Shown: piece after piece, positions 25,401 to 38,336 of the stretch | Layout of the letters: the number at the start of each line of letters is the position of its first letter | How positions within the stretch are numbered: position 1 is the stretch's first letter | Source: Bilabrum cf. latius | Lineage: Eukaryota > Bigyra: Bicosoecida > Bigyra > Bicosoecida | Assembly (NCBI GenBank): GCA_965178125.1 | Contig: OZ237736.1 | Coordinates: 434,001-498,000 of the forward strand | Reading direction: 5' to 3' | DNA length: 64,000 bases | Translations under genes and position numbers: made by a program | Notes under the pieces: generated by a model | The model's input: the letters and a program-made list of their open reading frames with translations, nothing else | Database searches by the model: none | Told to the model about the DNA's origin: nothing

Positions 25401-25873
25401 TCCGAGGTGGGGGTGCGGGGTAGGGCAAGAAAGCCCGCGTTTGGCTCCACATGGAAGGTGTGGAGCCCTTGCAGGTGCCTTGGAGACTGGTACCGGTGGT
25501 GCAGCAGCTGATCTCGTCTGGAGCGGGCGAATCACAGTCGCTAGCAAATGTTGCGACGAGCGTGGACCTGTTCGGAGACAGACGTCACCAAACAGAGTCG
25601 CGATCAAGGTCTGTTGATGAGGCCGTGAAGTCAGGCAACACAGGCCCGCAAGGTGGTTCTGCTCATGCTGAGACAGCTCGCGAGCGGATGGAGGCGCTCG
25701 GGCGGGATGCAGTCATTGGAATCCAGCCAACCAAGCCGGTGCCGCAGGGAACCCGCGGCAAGGTTAAGAAAGTCTTGGTTGGAATCGCGAGGAAGATGCT
25801 GCTGGCAGGCGTACTTCGAGTGTCGGGACAGAGCAGTGCTGACGACGAGCAGCTGGGCGGGTGGGATGATTGA
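22403..25873 (+). CDS. Secreted/ER-lumen JmjC-type (cupin) oxygenase-like protein
   Basis: Single frame of 1,156 residues with TAG as Gln, including a double TAG after WH (22928-22933). Residues 1-24 form a signal peptide (MRAKPMRFIVCIIWVV, then cleavage after SHA). Residues about 190-365 resemble the JmjC/cupin_4 fold of ribosomal-oxygenase-type hydroxylases: VNVYVSPPAAKEALHLHHDG gives an HxD iron motif (H211, D213), with GRKEWEIFEP after it and LEPGDVLYLPRGTPH giving the second His (H355). The rest is helical and low complexity. Known relatives hydroxylate proteins using Fe(II) and 2-oxoglutarate. Secretory targeting is seen; substrate and activity are inference. The stop is TGA. Confidence 0.7.
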
Positions 25874-26657
25874 TCCGAGATCCGAACTGAATACTATCAC
25901 TGAAACAGCTGGATCTTGAGAGTACCGCCTTGGCAAATGCAAATGGTCAGTCCCGTGGATGTTGAATACTGCCTCGCGATGCTGGTCGCTCAAGCAGGTC
26001 CGCAGCTGCGACCACCTTGACCTGGGGACATGGAACCTCGCCGGTGCGTTGCGATCATATGCCTTCTACTTGCTGGTTTAGCAATTCCAAGACGGACCAT
26101 GCCAACCTTTGACCCATGCGAGGATTGCTTCTTCGCAATGTCTCGAGCGGACGAAGCAGCTGGAACCAAGCGCGCAAGCGCGGGGAGGCAATTGTAATAT
26201 GCTGATACATCTCTTTGGGCCCAAGCAAAGATCTGCAAAGATTGGGTCTGGGCATGAACGTACGAGGGACAAAGTTCCGACTCTATCTGCGCCAGAATCA
26301 TACCATGACCTGGCGTGTGGGCTCGACTGTAAGCCTCCGATGTGTCTGTGGTGTATTGCTATGATATCTGGCGAAATTGAATGCGCAAACATGGACAAAA
26401 TAGGCCAAAGTTTCATCAATCATGGTGGTGGCGCAATGCTGGCCAAGGGTCTGGCTGTATAGGCCAAAGTTTTGTCCGCACACCATCTACGGCAGGTGCA
26501 GTGCACTATAGCCCTTGAGCTGACGTATCGAGAAGTCGGTCACAGAAGACCGCGTTTGAGATATACTCTGGGTTTCTGATTTCGCCCAGAACGTTTAACT
26601 TTAGCAGTATATTTCCTAGTATCAGTATTGTAGCCAGACACTTCCGTTTCTGTACTC
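25874..26657. other. Intergenic region upstream of the Rad7-like gene
   Basis: About 780 bp without convincing coding sequence. A short direct repeat, TAGGCCAAAGTTT, occurs at about 26402 and 26461. Probably 3' UTR plus promoter. Confidence 0.45.
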
Positions 26658-29600
26658 ATGCCTCGACGACGCACTTCCTCGAGTGGTTCTTCCGGAGCAC
26701 CAGGGCAGCCTGGAAGGACGAGTCCCTCTCAAGGAGCCACTGCAACAAACATGCGCGAAGTGTTTGCTGAGGTAGTCAGGCGTCGTGCATCCCATTTCGC
26801 GCAGGGTGCAGGCGCCAGTACCCTGGCTGTGGCTGGACGGCGTGCAGCTGGTGGAGCTAGGGCAGCTCAATCTAATGGAAATGAGGAGGATAGTGACTAG
26901 GATTCGCTTTCCAGCGGTACAGAAGATGAACGTTTGCGTCACCGTAGGAGCGGCGCATCTCGAAATTGGCCCGGACCATTCGCTACGGGCCTTGCTATCT
27001 TGAGAGCTAGACGGAGGGCATTGCGCCGGCGCGCAAAAGCGATTCGCTAGAGGAGATCAGATCAAGCGTCTGGGGAATCTGCTGCCCAGCGTCGGCGCGT
27101 GAGTAGTCATGGACCAGGAGGACCAGGAGGATCTGGAGACAGTTCTGGCTCGGAGTCATCAGATGCCTACGATTCCGACTCGAATGCAGCGGTTGACCCA
27201 GACGATGAGGCATCATTCGTACCAATACCAATGTGGAGTCCAGGGGATAGTACTGGTGGCTCGAAAGACGGAGCAGTAGACGGATCGTCAGCTCGATCGC
27301 CGAAGCGCGCACCTGCTCTTGCTCCGCTCGCCCCAGGCCAAAGCGCCGTGCCATCCCTGGTGGATCTATGCATTCGATTTGTGGGTTCTTTCTTTGAACA
27401 TGTGGAAGAGCTCGGACCCCTTCCCAATACCCTCCGCCGCTCGATTGCTCGCTCACTCGCCCTTGGTCGCAAGCTGGACGGACGCTCTGTCCGTCTGCTG
27501 TGTGACGAGCCATGCGACGAGGTGGTGATTCCCGATGGAGCGGCTGTGGCAGAGCACCAGCTCGTGTCTCTATTTCGGGGTCATGGGGATGATGCAGGGG
27601 ACGTGATAGGCGGCATGTAGGGCGGGGTGCCCCTTGTTGGATCTGGAGCGGGATCGTCGCAGGCTTCGTCAAACTCATCTGCGGCTGCGGCCCGGCCAAA
27701 AGGACCCGCCAGGGCGGTAGAGGGCCTGGATTCAGCCACATCCGTCGCAGATGCCGTCCTTGTAGACTCCCTGCCTGATGGCACTGCATTGCGGTGCGTG
27801 TCGCTACACAACTGCGGGAGGGCGCTGACGGACAGGGCCGCGCGACAGGTTGCAAATTCTGTTCCCTGGCAGTCGGGAACCCTAAAGCAGCTTCATGTGG
27901 GTGGTGCGTACCAACTGACAGACGCTGGGATGCTGGCACTCCTGCGTTCAGCTTCCAACCCCACAGGAGCCAATGATGTGCTTGGCAGTAACGGCGTGCC
28001 TGGCCTCGGGGACTTCGACTCGGAGTTGGAGATTGCTGAAGCGAAGGGTTCCGACAAGACATCATCGTCTTCATCGTCGGCTGCAGCAGCATCGGCTGTT
28101 CTCGCCTCTGCACCTATGGATACCCCTTCAGGCACGGATGCTGTTGCTGCTGCGGCTCCTGGCATCGACACGCTTTCCCTATCATGTTGCTCGCTACTCC
28201 GGGGACCAGTGGCTGCACATATCAACGAGATCTGTCCTTCGCTGCGGGCGCTCTCAATTGATGCTTGTGCTGGCCTGGCAGATGACGAGCTCGCTGGCTC
28301 GTGCGACGAAAGCAATGCTGGCAGGATTGATCTTGCTTCTCTGTCGGCCATGACAGACGTAAGGACTGACTCGGATGCCGTGGCGGGAATGAGCAAGCAC
28401 GTGGTTCGCGCGCGAGCACACGAGAACCAGCAAGGAAAGGGGGTCAGTGATGGTCAGCTGCCGCCATCGCTGCGACGTCTGCCGCGCTATGCCGGGGTGC
28501 TCCGTGTCGCACACCAGCTCCGGCACTTGTCACTAACAAGGCTTGCGGCAGTGACAGATGCTGTGCTGGTACCCCTCCTGTCTCGCATCAGGCGCGCAGG
28601 ACAGCTGCGCTCACTCGTCATCAGGGACGTGCCCAGGTGCGGAGACGCGTCCATCCTGGCTCTGTGCTTGGGAATCTCCTCTGAGCCGTCAGGCGATTCG
28701 CACGGTGGCAACGACAGCTCAACAGAACCATCGTAGCAAACCAGCAAAAGCGGGAAACAAAAGGCCAAGGCAAAAATAAAAAGCAAGAAGAGCTCATCAG
28801 CATCGGCATCGGCATCGGCATCGGCAGTCATGAGAGATGACGATACTATGGCAGGTAGCCCGTCAGACCTCCCGCCATTACCCCTTCAACTCCTTGAGCT
28901 GAGCGCGTTGCCTCGCTTGTCTGGTGACGCGCTTCGAGCAGTGGCTGCAAGTAACATCTTGTCGAGGGTCAGGCACCTGAACTTATCCCGGCTCAACGCA
29001 ATCCCAATAGGAGAGGAAGGCCCGCTCGTCGCCTGCATTTGCTCCTGCGGCCACTACGGTGCTATAGCGGCTCCAGAAGAAATGCCTCAGCAACTGCCTG
29101 GCCTGCCACCGAGGCGCTCTGACATGGCAAAGCCGCTTCCACCGCACAAGCTGCTGCTTGACCCGCCGGCAATTTGGTCCCCTGATATCATGGTACCGAT
29201 TGGCGCCGGCACACTTGCAGCTGAGGCGGTCCAGTCCGCGGACGAGCAGCTCGCGGATGTGGCTGACCGTGTAGCTAGGAACAGGCAGGCACCCGACTCC
29301 CAGCTTGGATTTCGTGCTGGGTGCGGGTTGGTGTCAGCTCGGTTCGCGGGTCTCAGGTGCATGACCGACCGATCGATGGCCGCACTAGCTCTGACTAGTC
29401 CGTTGACGCTCCGCTCAATCGACGTGTCGTGGTGCAGGCAAGTGACCGACGCTGGAATCGGCTACTTGGCGCAGTGCTGCGGCCATCGATTGCTGCCATC
29501 CTAGGCGGCTGGGAAAGGTAATTCGGCTACCGTGGGAGGGAAGAGGGACAGGGATGATCTGGTCTCCGAGGCAACTACCGCTTTCCAGTTTGACGACCTC

Positions 29601-29744
29601 GCGACGTCGGAGGGCCTCCGGGAGATTGCATGCTGGGGGCAATCGCACGTATCAAAGGAACTAGCGTCTGCATTCACCCGGGGGAACGGGGCGCAGCTAG
29701 AAATCCGAGGCATGCCAGGTGCGAGAGTGCCGTTGGTGGAGTGA
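26658..29744 (+). CDS. Rad7-like leucine-rich-repeat DNA repair protein
   Basis: Single exon of 1,028 residues with TAG as Gln (five TAGs), stop TGA. The N terminus is basic/Ser-rich and disordered. Residues about 230-280 (SLVDLCIRFVGSFFEHVEELGPLPNTLRRSIARS) match the segment that starts the conserved part of Rad7. LRRs follow (TLKQLHVGGAYQLTDAGML, HLSLTRLAAVTDAVL, LRSIDVSWCRQVTDAGI), interrupted by Ser/Ala-rich insertions. Rad7 acts with Rad16 in global-genome nucleotide excision repair and in a Cullin ubiquitin ligase. The alternative is a generic LRR/F-box-type protein. The gene is convergent with the large minus-strand gene downstream. Confidence 0.65.
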
Positions 29745-29873
29745 TGAAGCGTTGATTAATGATGGAAATTGGAGTTCTTGAGTGTTGCCAGCGGGTTTGT
29801 TGGACCCAGTTCAAAGTTTTTCTGGACACTTTTTTGGCAATTTCTATCATTCATGCAATTATGCAATTTAGGA

Positions 29874-32800
29874 TCACCCCATCAATGCTGCAAGGGCCGG
29901 TGACGAATGCCTTCGCGCTGTTCCTCGACGAATGGATGAGCTCTCACCGGTACTAGGGCTTGCCCTGCTCGGCGCTCCTACCGGCGGCGATCCTGACGGC
30001 TTCTCCTGCGACTTATCTGCACCACGACTCCCAGGAGTATCTGCCAGCTATGCTGGGGATGCAGCGTCTCGGCAGCTCACTTGGCGGCTTGTGCCGTTAT
30101 CGTCAACCGAGGAATCAGACACTGTGCTGTTGGTGCCTTCTCGCAGCCTCCTCGCACCTGCTGCTCGAGGTAACGCTGCAGAACTTGCAGATGTAGCATG
30201 CACCCGGCGCTAGTTTGAAAGCCCTTGGTCAAGCGAACGTTGGGCTGGTGAAGACTGGCGCTGGCCTGCAACCGCTGAAGCACCTGCTCTCCTGCGCGCC
30301 TCCTTGGCCCGTGCTCGCTCCACCTCTCTCTCTTTGGCACGACCCGCGATGGCCTGTGCCACCACTCTGGCATTCTGCTTCACCGTGCTGTTCCAGTGGT
30401 GCTGCAGTGCAGGCCCCTGGAAGGCTGACAGCACCAGTGCCGTGAAGGTCGAGTCGCCCAGGATGAGAGGCACAAGCGGGGAGGGCTCTCCGGTGTGGGG
30501 CTGGGGGTGGCACAGGGCAGCGGCAGCTGTGGCTAGCTGTGCGTGCGGGCTCTGGATGCACACGCACAGCCTGCGGATCAGCCGTTCTCTCAGCGGGCCC
30601 ACCTCGGGCACCTAGGACCCCTCTTGCTCGTCCATGCATGAAGGCGGGCCTTCCGCATCATCCCGGCCATCTCGCGGTGAAAGTGGGCCAACACCGGCTA
30701 CACTGCCTGCGCCTGCCTTTTCAAGGGCCCGTCTCGCTGCCCCTCCTGCCCTCGCCAGCATGCGAGCGTGTCTCCTCGCGTCCTTGGACCCGCCCCTCTT
30801 GCCCATGCTGCCCTGGGACTGCCCCTCGTGGCTGAAGGCCCACGAGTTGAGCGTGGTGGCGAGGAACCTAAGCAGCAGGATCTGCCTCGTGGATGCGTTC
30901 CGGGGCCACCGCAGCAGCACAGTGCCGGCTAGGTACCTCGCAGCCCCCGCATCAGCCGCAGCCGCGGCTGTGGCACACCGCAAGACAGACGAGTACTCCC
31001 CGCACACGACTGGACCGAGCCGGACCAGGCAGTGAGCCACCGCGACAACCAGCCGCCCCGGCCCTACTGCTGCAAAGTGTCGACTAGAGAAGGCACCCGA
31101 AGACAGTGATGATGGGTGTCGGTTCCCCTTTGAAGGCGTGTTGGAAGGAGTTGCAGCCTCTCGCGCAGGTGCGGCGGATACTCCCATCGCTGATTTCAGC
31201 GAAGCATCGGCTGCTGCCGTCCTGCCATTGCCAGCGTCGGGGCCCCCAGCGGTATCCCCAGTCTGATGCAGTTCTTGTCGCAGCCCTACTGCCAACATGG
31301 CCCGCGCGTCTGCGTCTGCATCTGAGTTGGAACGCTACCTGGTGGCAGGCAGCGGGTGTGGGGACGACGATGAGACGTTCGGATCGCTTGCTTCTCTCTG
31401 TCCCCGACCTTCGTGCCCTGCGTAGGAATGCACTGACGAACTAGCCGAGGTTCCGGCGGAATGGTCACCGATACGACTGGGCCTCAGCTGACTTGTCTCG
31501 CCTGAAATCACTCTGCGCAAGGGGTGCGCCACTCGGACGCTGTCATTCCCGTCCCTGCTGGCTAGCCGCGCAGAAAAAGCGCTTCCCTTTTCAAGCACGA
31601 TAGGAGAGTGGATTGCTTCACCGAGCGTACGGGCCGGTAATGGGATGGGTGATACGCCGCTTCCCAGCTCCCTAGGCAGCCCAGCGGTCTCTGAGAGTCC
31701 CGGCCGATAGCTCGCGATCGCTTGCCCGCAGAAGGCCAGCAGTTCCCGCATGGAACCGACCTGCACATCGCTCGCTGGCTTGATCACGACCCCCGTGTCT
31801 GAATCCAAGATGCCCAGGCCGGAGGCAAGGGAGACGGACCCGCGGTGCACTCGCCGCATGATTCTACCGCGCCTCACCACCCTGGAGGCAACTGCAGTGC
31901 TGCCACCTGTCGCAACTGATCCAGCTTCATCCTTAGTAGAGCCGGAGCTAGCCCCAGGCGTACTCTAGTGCCAGGGCGCGGGCGACTGGGAACGTCCCGC
32001 TTCGGAAGGAACACCGCCAGCAGTAGAGCCGCCTTGGGAATCATCCTCACTGGCAGTCATGTCTCCAGATGAAGTCCGTGCGACTCCAAGACCACCGGAC
32101 GCACTGACAACAACAGCCTCGTCTTCTTCGTCGCTATCAGAGTCAGCTAGAGACAGCATGGAGTCCGGGCCTGTTCTCAGCAGCGATTCGGGCAGCTTTG
32201 ATTCGTTCGCCATCGCGTATTGCACCGCAAGCGAGGTCACCCTGACACGCTTGGTGATCGCCGCTGCCACCTCGCACACCACGCGAGAGCGCCACATCGC
32301 GAGAAACCTGTCCAGGTGCCTTCGAGCCACATCCTGAGCACCCTGTCTCTGCTCCTCCGCTTCCTCCCTGTCGTCATCGTCACTGCCCTCTGCATCGCTC
32401 TCGTCTTCTCCCTCCCAACCGTACCCGCCCGAGCTGCCACCGTCATCCGTATCTCCACATGATCGCCCAAGCGAGCCAGTGAACGAACCAGACGATGCGT
32501 ACCTCCTACTAGCAGGATTTGAACTGCTGGTGCCCGCACCAGCCAGCGGCCCGAACGAAGTCGGAAGCTTTGTCACTTCATCGCCACCGGTATCCTCGTC
32601 CAGGCTGCTCTCACGTGACGCGTGGGTGTGTGATGGCGAGCTCAGCGCGAGGCCGGGGCTTGTAGAACTGGTGTGGTCCTTGGAGGTGTCCGCCGGCTGC
32701 CTAGGCGGTGACAGTGGCAGCCCAGTAGGAAGACTCGGCTAACCTACAAGGCTTCCAGAGTGCTTCTTGGCAACTAGGCCGACGGAGCTGTTGCCAGTGG

Positions 32801-35800
32801 GCGTGGCAGGGGGTGTTCGGGCTCTGGGCTGGGCAGCAGTTGCCAGGTCAAGGGCGCTTGGTGCCAGCTGCAAGTCGAGACCTGTGGAAGCGTGCGCCAT
32901 TCCAGACAGCGCCGACATGCTGGGGCTCCTGGGAGGTGGGGACGTGGAAGGCCGCAAAAGGCCACGCAGCGCCCTCGGTGACTTGGCTACATCCGAGGTA
33001 GTTACTGCTGCAGTTGTTTTTGAGGACATGGCAGTTTGTGATGCCCCAGTGCTGTCTTGGGCTTTGTCTTGGCGTAAAATAACGCCTTTACCCGATCCGT
33101 CCTATTCCCAATCGTCCGCAGACAGACCAACCAGCTCTCCAGACATGTCGTTGATACCTTCGTCCAGACAACCACTGCCGTGCTCGCTACTCTACCCCTA
33201 TGCTGCACTGCTGTGACTTGTTTGCCCTTGCTGATCGCTTGCATCCTACCCGGGCAAGCCAGGCCATTCGGGTGCGGCTGCCTCTTGGCCGGCAGGCCGA
33301 TCTGCCGTCAAATCCTCCATAAGGTGTTGCTCCGGCAAACCTTGCTCCCTGGCCTTTTCAAGCTCAGCCAAAGAGGTATGAGACCCACGCTGGCCCGTCC
33401 CAGATCTCACGGATATCAGACCGCGGTAATTGCGCCCCTGGCCACTGACAGCGCCGGACGATTCAAGGTGCGGTGGAAGAAACCCAGAGGCAACGCTCAT
33501 GCCATCAGCGGCGATGCTTGCAGTGGCTGGGCGGCCCACGCTTCTTCCGCCCGGCGCCACCGACTCGGTCTTCTTCGCCCTCAGCCTCCGCTTCCTCCAG
33601 GTTGACCAGCCCCGCAGATCGCGCGGGCGGGGATTGTACAAGCTGTGCAGCAGCTGCAGCAGAAACGTGCGCTCGGTAGCCTTGGCCGACACCTGGAGCT
33701 GGGTCACAGCGCCGGTCAAAACTGGTGAGCTCAGCAGCCAGGGGCCTCCAAACTTGGAGAGAGCCAGGAGCAGATCGTACAGCACGCTGCTGTCGTGCTC
33801 GGAATCCAGGCCTGACATGGCACATCTCGGCCTTCCTTCTCGAGTGGTCTGGGGCTACCGCGCCCTGGAAGATTTCGCATTCGGCTGGTCTTCCCCAGCG
33901 TGCGAACCAAGGGCTTCGGCTGGTGTCCCAGCTGAGCTGCTTCTAGCCCTGACACCAGCATGTCGGAACGAGTCCCCAGTGGCCTAACTCAGAGATGGAG
34001 CGGACGGTGACGGCCGAATCCCGTTGTTCAAACCCGAGCCTCCATCCTGGGACTCGGTGCCACTGCTCTCTTCGTTCGAGTCCACCTAGCCAAATGCGAG
34101 AAGCCTGCCTTGCGCCGGAGGGAGCGCATCGGCCACGTCCTGGTCCACGACCCCTCGCTTTCCTCTACGCCGCAGCCCGGAAGAACCCCCGTCGCTCTCG
34201 CTGCCACTGCCTTCGTCCTCGCTGCTGCTCACGATGTCGTTCACGCCGACCTGCCGGTACCGAAGTCCAAGCACGCCAGACCCACCGCCGATGTCCTGCG
34301 GCCCCGCCTCATCGTCACCTGCCAGTGCACCGTATCGCGAACCACTAGCCTTGTTGAGCAGGCTGATCAGCACGTACTCCTGGGCCTCATCGGTGGTGAG
34401 CAGTCGGCGACCGCTGCCGAGTCGCTCTGACCTCGGCAGCCTGATCCCCCCGTACCTTTTCCACTGCCCCGATGTCAGCATGGTGTGCACGCTGTCGGGA
34501 CCAATGCGCTTGTCGGAGATTGCAGGAGAGCCTTTGCCTGCACTGAGCTCGTTCAGGTCCTCGTCAGCCTCAGCCAGCTGCTGCAAGCGGAGGCGGTCCA
34601 GCTGTGCCTGCATCTGCTTGCGTCGCATGCGCGGGAAGAACGCGCTTTCGGCGTCATGCGAGTTCTATCCGGATCCAGCAGGCGGACTGTTCATCATCGC
34701 AAATCCTGCGAGAGTCACAGACGTGGATTGACGCTCCCCAGGAGTCACGGGAGGCGGAGAAGGCGGCGCTTCGTCGTCTTCCAACTCGTCGTCTGGTGAC
34801 GCCAGCAGCTCGTGAGAACCGCCAGATGGCGGCGCGCTGTCTGGTTCTGTTGACGGCTGCCACTACCTTTCAGCATCGTCTCCGAGCAGACGCGACCGAA
34901 GTTGATCGGCGCGCTTAGCGACGAGTGTCCGTCTCAATTTAAGGGCATGCCACGACGTCCATGGGTCGACCAGGCGAAGCGCGTGCCTATCCTGTGGGGC
35001 AAGCAACCCGGCGTGCGCGGCCGATAAAAGTACCGCAGTGCGATGGCTTCGACGTACGTCAACGTCCTCGCTACTGCTGCTGCCATCGGTGCGCTGCAAG
35101 CCGCGACCGATCCCGGCATAACCATCGCAGGCGCCTTCGCAGGCAGCCATGGCGGCAGGCCCCAGTGTTTCTATCCTATCGCCGACCCGTGCCGGAGATG
35201 GAGCGTCCACTCCTAAAGTTTGCAGCACAGACCTGGCTCTAGGGGCCCCGACGGCCCACCGCAGCAGCCTGAACACCGAGTTGGGCTGGAGGAAGAAGGG
35301 GGCCAGCTGCGGGCTAGGAGGCTCCCTGGCTTCTGCCACTCGCTGAATCGCTGCTAGAAACGACCTGGAGGACGACTATCGAGACGCATGCCCCCTCGAG
35401 CGCCCGGGGCTCTAGGGTTCGGGCGATGACGTTCTGGGCGAGACGAGCTCCATGCCACGAACTCCAGCATTCACTGTACCCGCAACGCTCCCCGCCGCAG
35501 ACTCAGCCTCCCAAGCGGCAGCAAGATCTCCAAAGGAATCGTCCGCGCGGAGAAAACTAGCCATGCGAGACCGCCGTTTCTCCCCTCCACCCGTTGCAAA
35601 CTCCTCCCCCACTGTCTTTTGCACGTTCTCCTGCTCCATGCGGGCGAATCGCCTGGCAGCAGCTGCGGCTGCATGCCTCCTTCGCCAGGATGGCGCTAGC
35701 CCGAAGCACGCATCAACCACTCCTCGAACAACGACCAGGGGAGTATCATTCCGCGTCAGCACTGCTGCTAGCAGAGCCACAGTGTATGCCACTAGTGCGG

Positions 35801-36344
35801 GTGGGGGCAGATTCTGCCTATCCTCTTGCACGGAGAACGGGTCCGCGCGCAGGCCGGGTCGCCCTGCCCTGCTCCGAGGCGGGCTGCGGTACGTCAGCTG
35901 TGCCGTAGACGCAGGCTAGCCCCACCTGCTGCTCGCCTCGAGACGGTTTCCACTCGCAGTGCCAGTCGAAGCAGACGGTGCGGCAGGCAGGGCGAGCTGT
36001 GCCAGGTATGACGCCTCGCCGAACGCGCATGCAAAACGATGCAAGAATCGCCATGATGGATGTGCTCCAGCGTCGCCTGCCTCAAACAGGGCGTACGCGG
36101 CCCGCGTGCTCCCTCTGTGCGCATGCATTCCATCGGGTCGCCTGGCACCGACTGCAGCAGACGGGTGGTAGCTGCCACTCGAGCCTCGAGAAAGGTGCCT
36201 GCCTCTGGCCTGTGGAGAACGCGGCTGGTACTGGGACTGCGTTCGGACTTCTTGCGCTGCAAGACACCCCCTAACGCTATTCTACCATTTATCACGCACG
36301 ACTGGAGGCGCGCTGCCGGAGTCACTCGCGCCCGAGGCCGGCAT
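29874..36344 (-). CDS. Very large protein with a PP2A B56-like C-terminal region
   Basis: One uninterrupted minus-strand frame (TAG as Gln, about 19 TAGs) of 2,156 residues, ending in TGA at 29874. Ordered helical islands alternate with acidic/Ser-rich stretches. Near residues 1,800-2,000 the sequence resembles the end of the B56 (B') regulatory subunit HEAT repeats: TVLLRWPRNASTRQILLLRF (B56: a WPK..S.KE segment), LRERLIRRLCVCIQSPHAQL (QLAKCVSSPHFQVAERAL-like) and LQHHWNSTVKQNA (HWNKTIHGL-like). B56 proteins direct PP2A to substrates. Size and insertions are unusual, so assignment is moderate. The start is the first ATG after an upstream TGA; the frame is also open to about 36,530 with plausible coding sequence, so a 5' exon may be missing. 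Confidence 0.5.
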
Positions 36345-36847
36345 GGGAGGACAAGGAGGCCTGGGCAGATTCGCAGGGCTGCACGCAGACACGCGCACCT
36401 TGGCGTTTTGTCCGAACCCACCGGCCCATACCTCTTGTCCTCCATTCTGCGGGTACTTTATACGGGCCGTGAATTCAAAATCCCCTGCGATGCGTACTGA
36501 TGAACATCGTTTACATTCGAGTGGTGTGGCAGATCAGCCGCAATCGCGGGGAAACCCGCGGGTATCGAGAAGTAGCAGAGCAGCGACAATGTGAGACTCC
36601 CTATCAACCTACACCAAAACTATCAACAAATGCGGATGGCCAGCGCATGAAAGCGTCGATACCGCGCGGCAATCCGCGGCATCCTGACCTGGATCATATG
36701 ACGGCATGGGTACGCCGTCAGTCCAATCAGCACGAGTCGCTGCATCCAAGCCATCGTAGATAGAACCAATCACAACAATTCCATGGAAAACATCTATTGC
36801 AATACAGCACTAACAAAAACAATCCGCTGCGTGCCGCAGACAGCCCA
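36345..36847. other. Host sequence between the B56-like gene and the insertion
   Basis: The B56-like gene's frame remains open on the minus strand to about 36,530, possibly a missing 5' exon. Beyond that I see no gene. The insertion therefore lies upstream of that gene and does not interrupt an identified coding region. Confidence 0.5.
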
Positions 36848-36852
36848 AATCT
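36848..36852. repeat. Target-site duplication, left copy
   Basis: AATCT immediately before the TG of the element; the identical pentamer follows the terminal CA at 61282-61286. Five-base duplications and TG/CA ends are typical products of retroviral-type integrases, which the element encodes. Confidence 0.8.
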
Positions 36853-36853
36853 T

Positions 36854-36952
36854 GTTATCCGCCAAAATGTGTGTAGTTTTTATATAAGTAAACTCTATTT
36901 CTACTATATAGTAGAAATAGAGTTATCATAACTCCACATTTTGGCGGATAAC
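36854..36952. repeat. Terminal 99-bp imperfect palindrome, left end
   Basis: The outer arms GTTATCCGCCAAAATGTG (36854-36871) and its complement (36935-36952) enclose a perfect 34-bp palindrome (36891-36924). Unequal unpaired segments of 19 bases (36872-36890) and 10 bases (36925-36934) lie on either side. As a single strand it would fold into a hairpin with an asymmetric bulge, like the telomeres of poxviruses or parvoviruses. The arm carries CGCCAAAA, also found in the element's promoter boxes. Confidence 0.9.
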
Positions 36953-38224
36953 ATAAGAGGTCAATATTAACCACTTCACAACATCTTAAGCCGTAGTCCT
37001 TCATAATGTCCTTCACTTGAACATAATAATTTAATAGCTATTTATTCATATATCTACCTAATTTAATACCTTCGCGCCGTTAATGTCTATCTGTTAGACC
37101 TTTACTTTACTTAATCTGTTGAGTGAATCCCTAGCCTAAGTCTTAGGATATGCCCGCCCGAAATTGCGGAAATATATAGTCATTTAAGAATATATGTTCG
37201 CAATTCTGGGCGCGTAGGTGTATTGAGTTTTATATTATGATTTGGTTTTAAGTATCAATTGACATTTACCACTTTAGAAAATAACTAAATAAATACTTAA
37301 AGAGATTGACAGAAGTATTAAAGTCTTTTTAATACTTCCAATGAAAAATTTAAATTAATAAATAAAACTAAACTAATATATCAACTTAATTTATCTCTTT
37401 TTTTATTACTTGTCAATCTATACTTAAATAATTGAATATTTAAATATAACTAGAAGGAGATATTAATCACTTTATAAAGTCTTTTATATGTCATCTCTTC
37501 AAAACTTCAAATATAAGGGTATCCCCTTAAAAATACATCCTTTAATCTATCGCCCGAAATTGCGGTAATATATAGTCATTTAAGAATATATGTGTGCAAT
37601 TCTGGGCGCGTAGGTGTATTGATTTTTATTTTTCATAATTCTTTAAATATGTTAAAGTCCTTTGTTTGAGTATATGATATAAAGGAATACAAAGCGGGAT
37701 AACTTAAAAATGATAAATGTTTTGACGATGACTTTAAAATGACTCAATGAACTAGTTTATGTCAAGTGTATTACTTTGAAATGATTAATCACTAGATTAA
37801 ATGGAAAATATAGGATAATTAAATATGGTATAGTATAATACTAGCGCCCGAAATTGCGGTAATATATTAGGATATTAAGATATATTGTCGCAATTCTGGG
37901 CGCGTAGGTGTATTGAGTTTTATATTTTGTTAATTTTGACATAGTTATCTTATAGAGGTGTAATTTTGTAATAAAGATATTTCTAGTATGTGCTATATTA
38001 AATGTCCAGAAATGACGGCCCGAAATTGCGGAAATATATAAGTATTCTAGAAATTATGTCCGCAATTCTGGGCGCTTAGGTGTCTTCAATAATTAATAAT
38101 CAACTACTTCTTTATTTTGATTAATTTTTTTGACTTACCGTTCATTTTATTGACCACTTAACGGGATATCACAAAAAGACTTAACCACTTGACGAGATAT
38201 TTTAAAATAACTAATAATAAATAT

Positions 38225-38336
38225 GACCGCCCCAAATTGTATCTCCAGATATGACCGCCCCAAATTGTATCTCCAGATATGACCGCCCCAAATTGTATCT
38301 CCAGATATGACCGCCCCAAATTGTATCTCCAGATAT
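38225..38336 (+). repeat. Four tandem 28-bp repeats in the left TIR
   Basis: Four consecutive identical units beginning GACCGCCCCAAATTGTATC and ending CCAGATAT. Each unit starts with the same bases as the arm of the hairpin repeat that follows at 38337, so the array looks like an amplified half-arm. It is mirrored at 59798-59909. Confidence 0.9.

Noticed and set aside
14334-36344. Host genes as pseudogenes full of nonsense mutations
   Set aside because: Only TAG interrupts the frames, never TAA or TGA, and conserved domains continue in the same frame after each TAG. Decay would produce all three stops and frameshifts.
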